Shown: positions 14,164 to 14,954 of the stretch, one piece after another
Layout of the letters: every line of letters begins with the position of its first letter
How positions within the stretch are numbered: the stretch's first letter is position 1
Assembly (NCBI GenBank): GCA_016780605.1
Contig: JADHLS010000037.1
Coordinates: 1-14,954 of the forward strand
Length of the DNA: 14,954 nucleotides
From: Reyranella sp.
GTDB taxonomy: Bacteria; Pseudomonadota; Alphaproteobacteria; Reyranellales; Reyranellaceae
Direction: 5' to 3'
The notes under the pieces: generated by a model
What the model saw: the letters and a program-made list of their open reading frames with translations, nothing else
What the model was told of the DNA's origin: nothing
The model's database searches: none
Made by a program: the position numbers and the translations under genes

Positions 14164-14954
14164 TCAGGGCGCGTTGCGAAAGTCAGGCATCAAGTCACCC
14201 GTAAACATCTGCGGCGCTGCGGATGCAAGGCTGGAGGCGACTTGGAACGCGATCAGGTCTTCGAAGGAACGCGCGGCAATCTGCACGCCGGTGGGCACGC
14301 GATTGCTCGCAAGGCCGGTCGGCACGGTCACGACCGGTATGGTGTACATGAGGTTGAAGGGCTGGGTGAGCGTCCAGCCAACCAACGGGTCGACCTCCTT
14401 GCCATCGACGAGCAGCTTCGATGCTGTGAAGTCGAAATCGGCGACGACTCGGGTGGTCGTCACGGCAGGACAGACGAAGGCACGAAAGCCGTTGGCAAAG
14501 AGCCCATCGAACGGCGTGAACAGACTTTCCGCATACCGTTGTGCTTCAGCGAGTTGACGCGCGCCTCCGTTGACTTCGGCCTGGGCGACGAAATGCCTGC
14601 CGTACGTGGTCAGATCGTCCGGACGCCCCATGGCCTTGATCTGTTGCAACTGCTCGCCCATGCCGGTCGACATCAGCACCTTTGCGAGAGCGGCCCGGAT
14701 TTCCTGGAGGTTCCAGGCTATTGCCACTTCTTCCACGATAGCGCCCTGATCTTCCAGAAGCTTCAGCGCGCTTTCCGTATTGCGCCGGACGTCGGGATCG
14801 AGCACTGCCCAGCCCTGGTCGAAGCTGTATGCGATCTTCCAGCCGCGAATGCCGGCATAGCTGGTCGGATACTGTATCTGCGGTCGTAGCGCCGCCATTT
14901 GTTGAGGGTGCGGACCGTTGATCACGCTTTGCATCAAAGCGAGGTCTCCCAGGG
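14164..14954 (-). CDS. Amidase signature family protein, C-terminal part (runs off window)
   Basis: The frame is open to the window edge, giving about 263 C-terminal residues; a TTG-ATG pair at 14937-14932 is internal, because upstream codons continue the family's DLALMQSVINGP helix. Next come YAGIRGWKIAYSFDQGWAVLDPDVRRNTESAL (broken here by family gaps), then FVCPAVTTTRVVADFDF, and finally QPFNLMYTIPVVTVPTG with SNRVPTGVQIAARSFEDL, the conserved C-terminal block of amidases. The Ser-cisSer-Lys triad would lie in the missing N-terminal part. The family hydrolyses amides to carboxylates and ammonia. The end, DLMPDFRNAP, looks normal, so I see no decay in this gene itself, although decayed sequence begins immediately downstream. 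Confidence 0.88.
   Translation of the reverse strand, partial: LGDLALMQSVINGPHPQQMAALRPQIQYPTSYAGIRGWKIAYSFDQGWAVLDPDVRRNTESALKLLEDQGAIVEEVAIAWNLQEIRAALAKVLMSTGMGEQLQQIKAMGRPDDLTTYGRHFVAQAEVNGGARQLAEAQRYAESLFTPFDGLFANGFRAFVCPAVTTTRVVADFDFTASKLLVDGKEVDPLVGWTLTQPFNLMYTIPVVTVPTGLASNRVPTGVQIAARSFEDLIAFQVASSLASAAPQMFTGDLMPDFRNAP

Noticed and set aside
1..14954. CRISPR array, toxin-antitoxin or defence system
   Set aside because: No regularly spaced repeats, cas-like, nuclease-ATPase or toxin-antitoxin signatures were seen; the only nuclease sequence is a truncated SNase fragment.

Overview
The window is high-GC, densely packed bacterial chromosome. Gene families and operon style (solute-binding protein, amidohydrolase, acyl-CoA synthetase, dodecin, TldD, DUF6134-like protein) and the tRNA-Leu sequences fit an alphaproteobacterium with an oligotrophic, catabolic lifestyle, such as a Reyranella- or Bradyrhizobium-like soil or freshwater organism. 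The genus is a guess.

Positions 1-11250 are ordinary, tightly spaced housekeeping and catabolic genes. On the + strand: the 3' end of an unrecognised gene, an orphan family-5 ABC solute-binding protein, a ketopantoate-reductase-like enzyme, a mandelonitrile-lyase-like cupin, and a DadA/PuuB-type FAD amine oxidoreductase. On the - strand: an amidohydrolase, a probable operon (secreted alpha/beta hydrolase, quinone oxidoreductase, dodecin, TldD protease), and an acyl-CoA synthetase. The 73 bp between the convergent cupin and tldD genes are almost filled by a palindromic element that can fold into a four-way cloverleaf with no unpaired junction bases.

From about 11280 onward the character changes. 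A promoter drives the 5' half of a tRNA-Leu(CAA) that stops being tRNA-like just after the anticodon loop. About 155 bp later comes a complete leucine tRNA whose anticodon loop is split by a 230-nt group I intron (11553-11782). With the usual intron-terminal G, the spliced product reads CAA, the same anticodon as the broken copy. Then follow about 2.3 kb of gene debris: unassignable reading-frame scraps, a thermonuclease (SNase) fragment, a 21-bp tandem repeat, an intact exported DUF6134-like protein, unrecognised minus-strand scraps, and the last 35 codons of a berberine-bridge-type FAD oxidase. An amidase-family gene runs off the right edge.

The best explanation I can offer for the right third is a chromosomal tRNA-Leu locus broken by integration of a now-decayed element, with an intron-bearing leucine tRNA beside it. 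The intron and exon boundaries are read directly from the sequence. The integration history is inference. No intact integrase, transposase, CRISPR array or toxin-antitoxin pair is visible.
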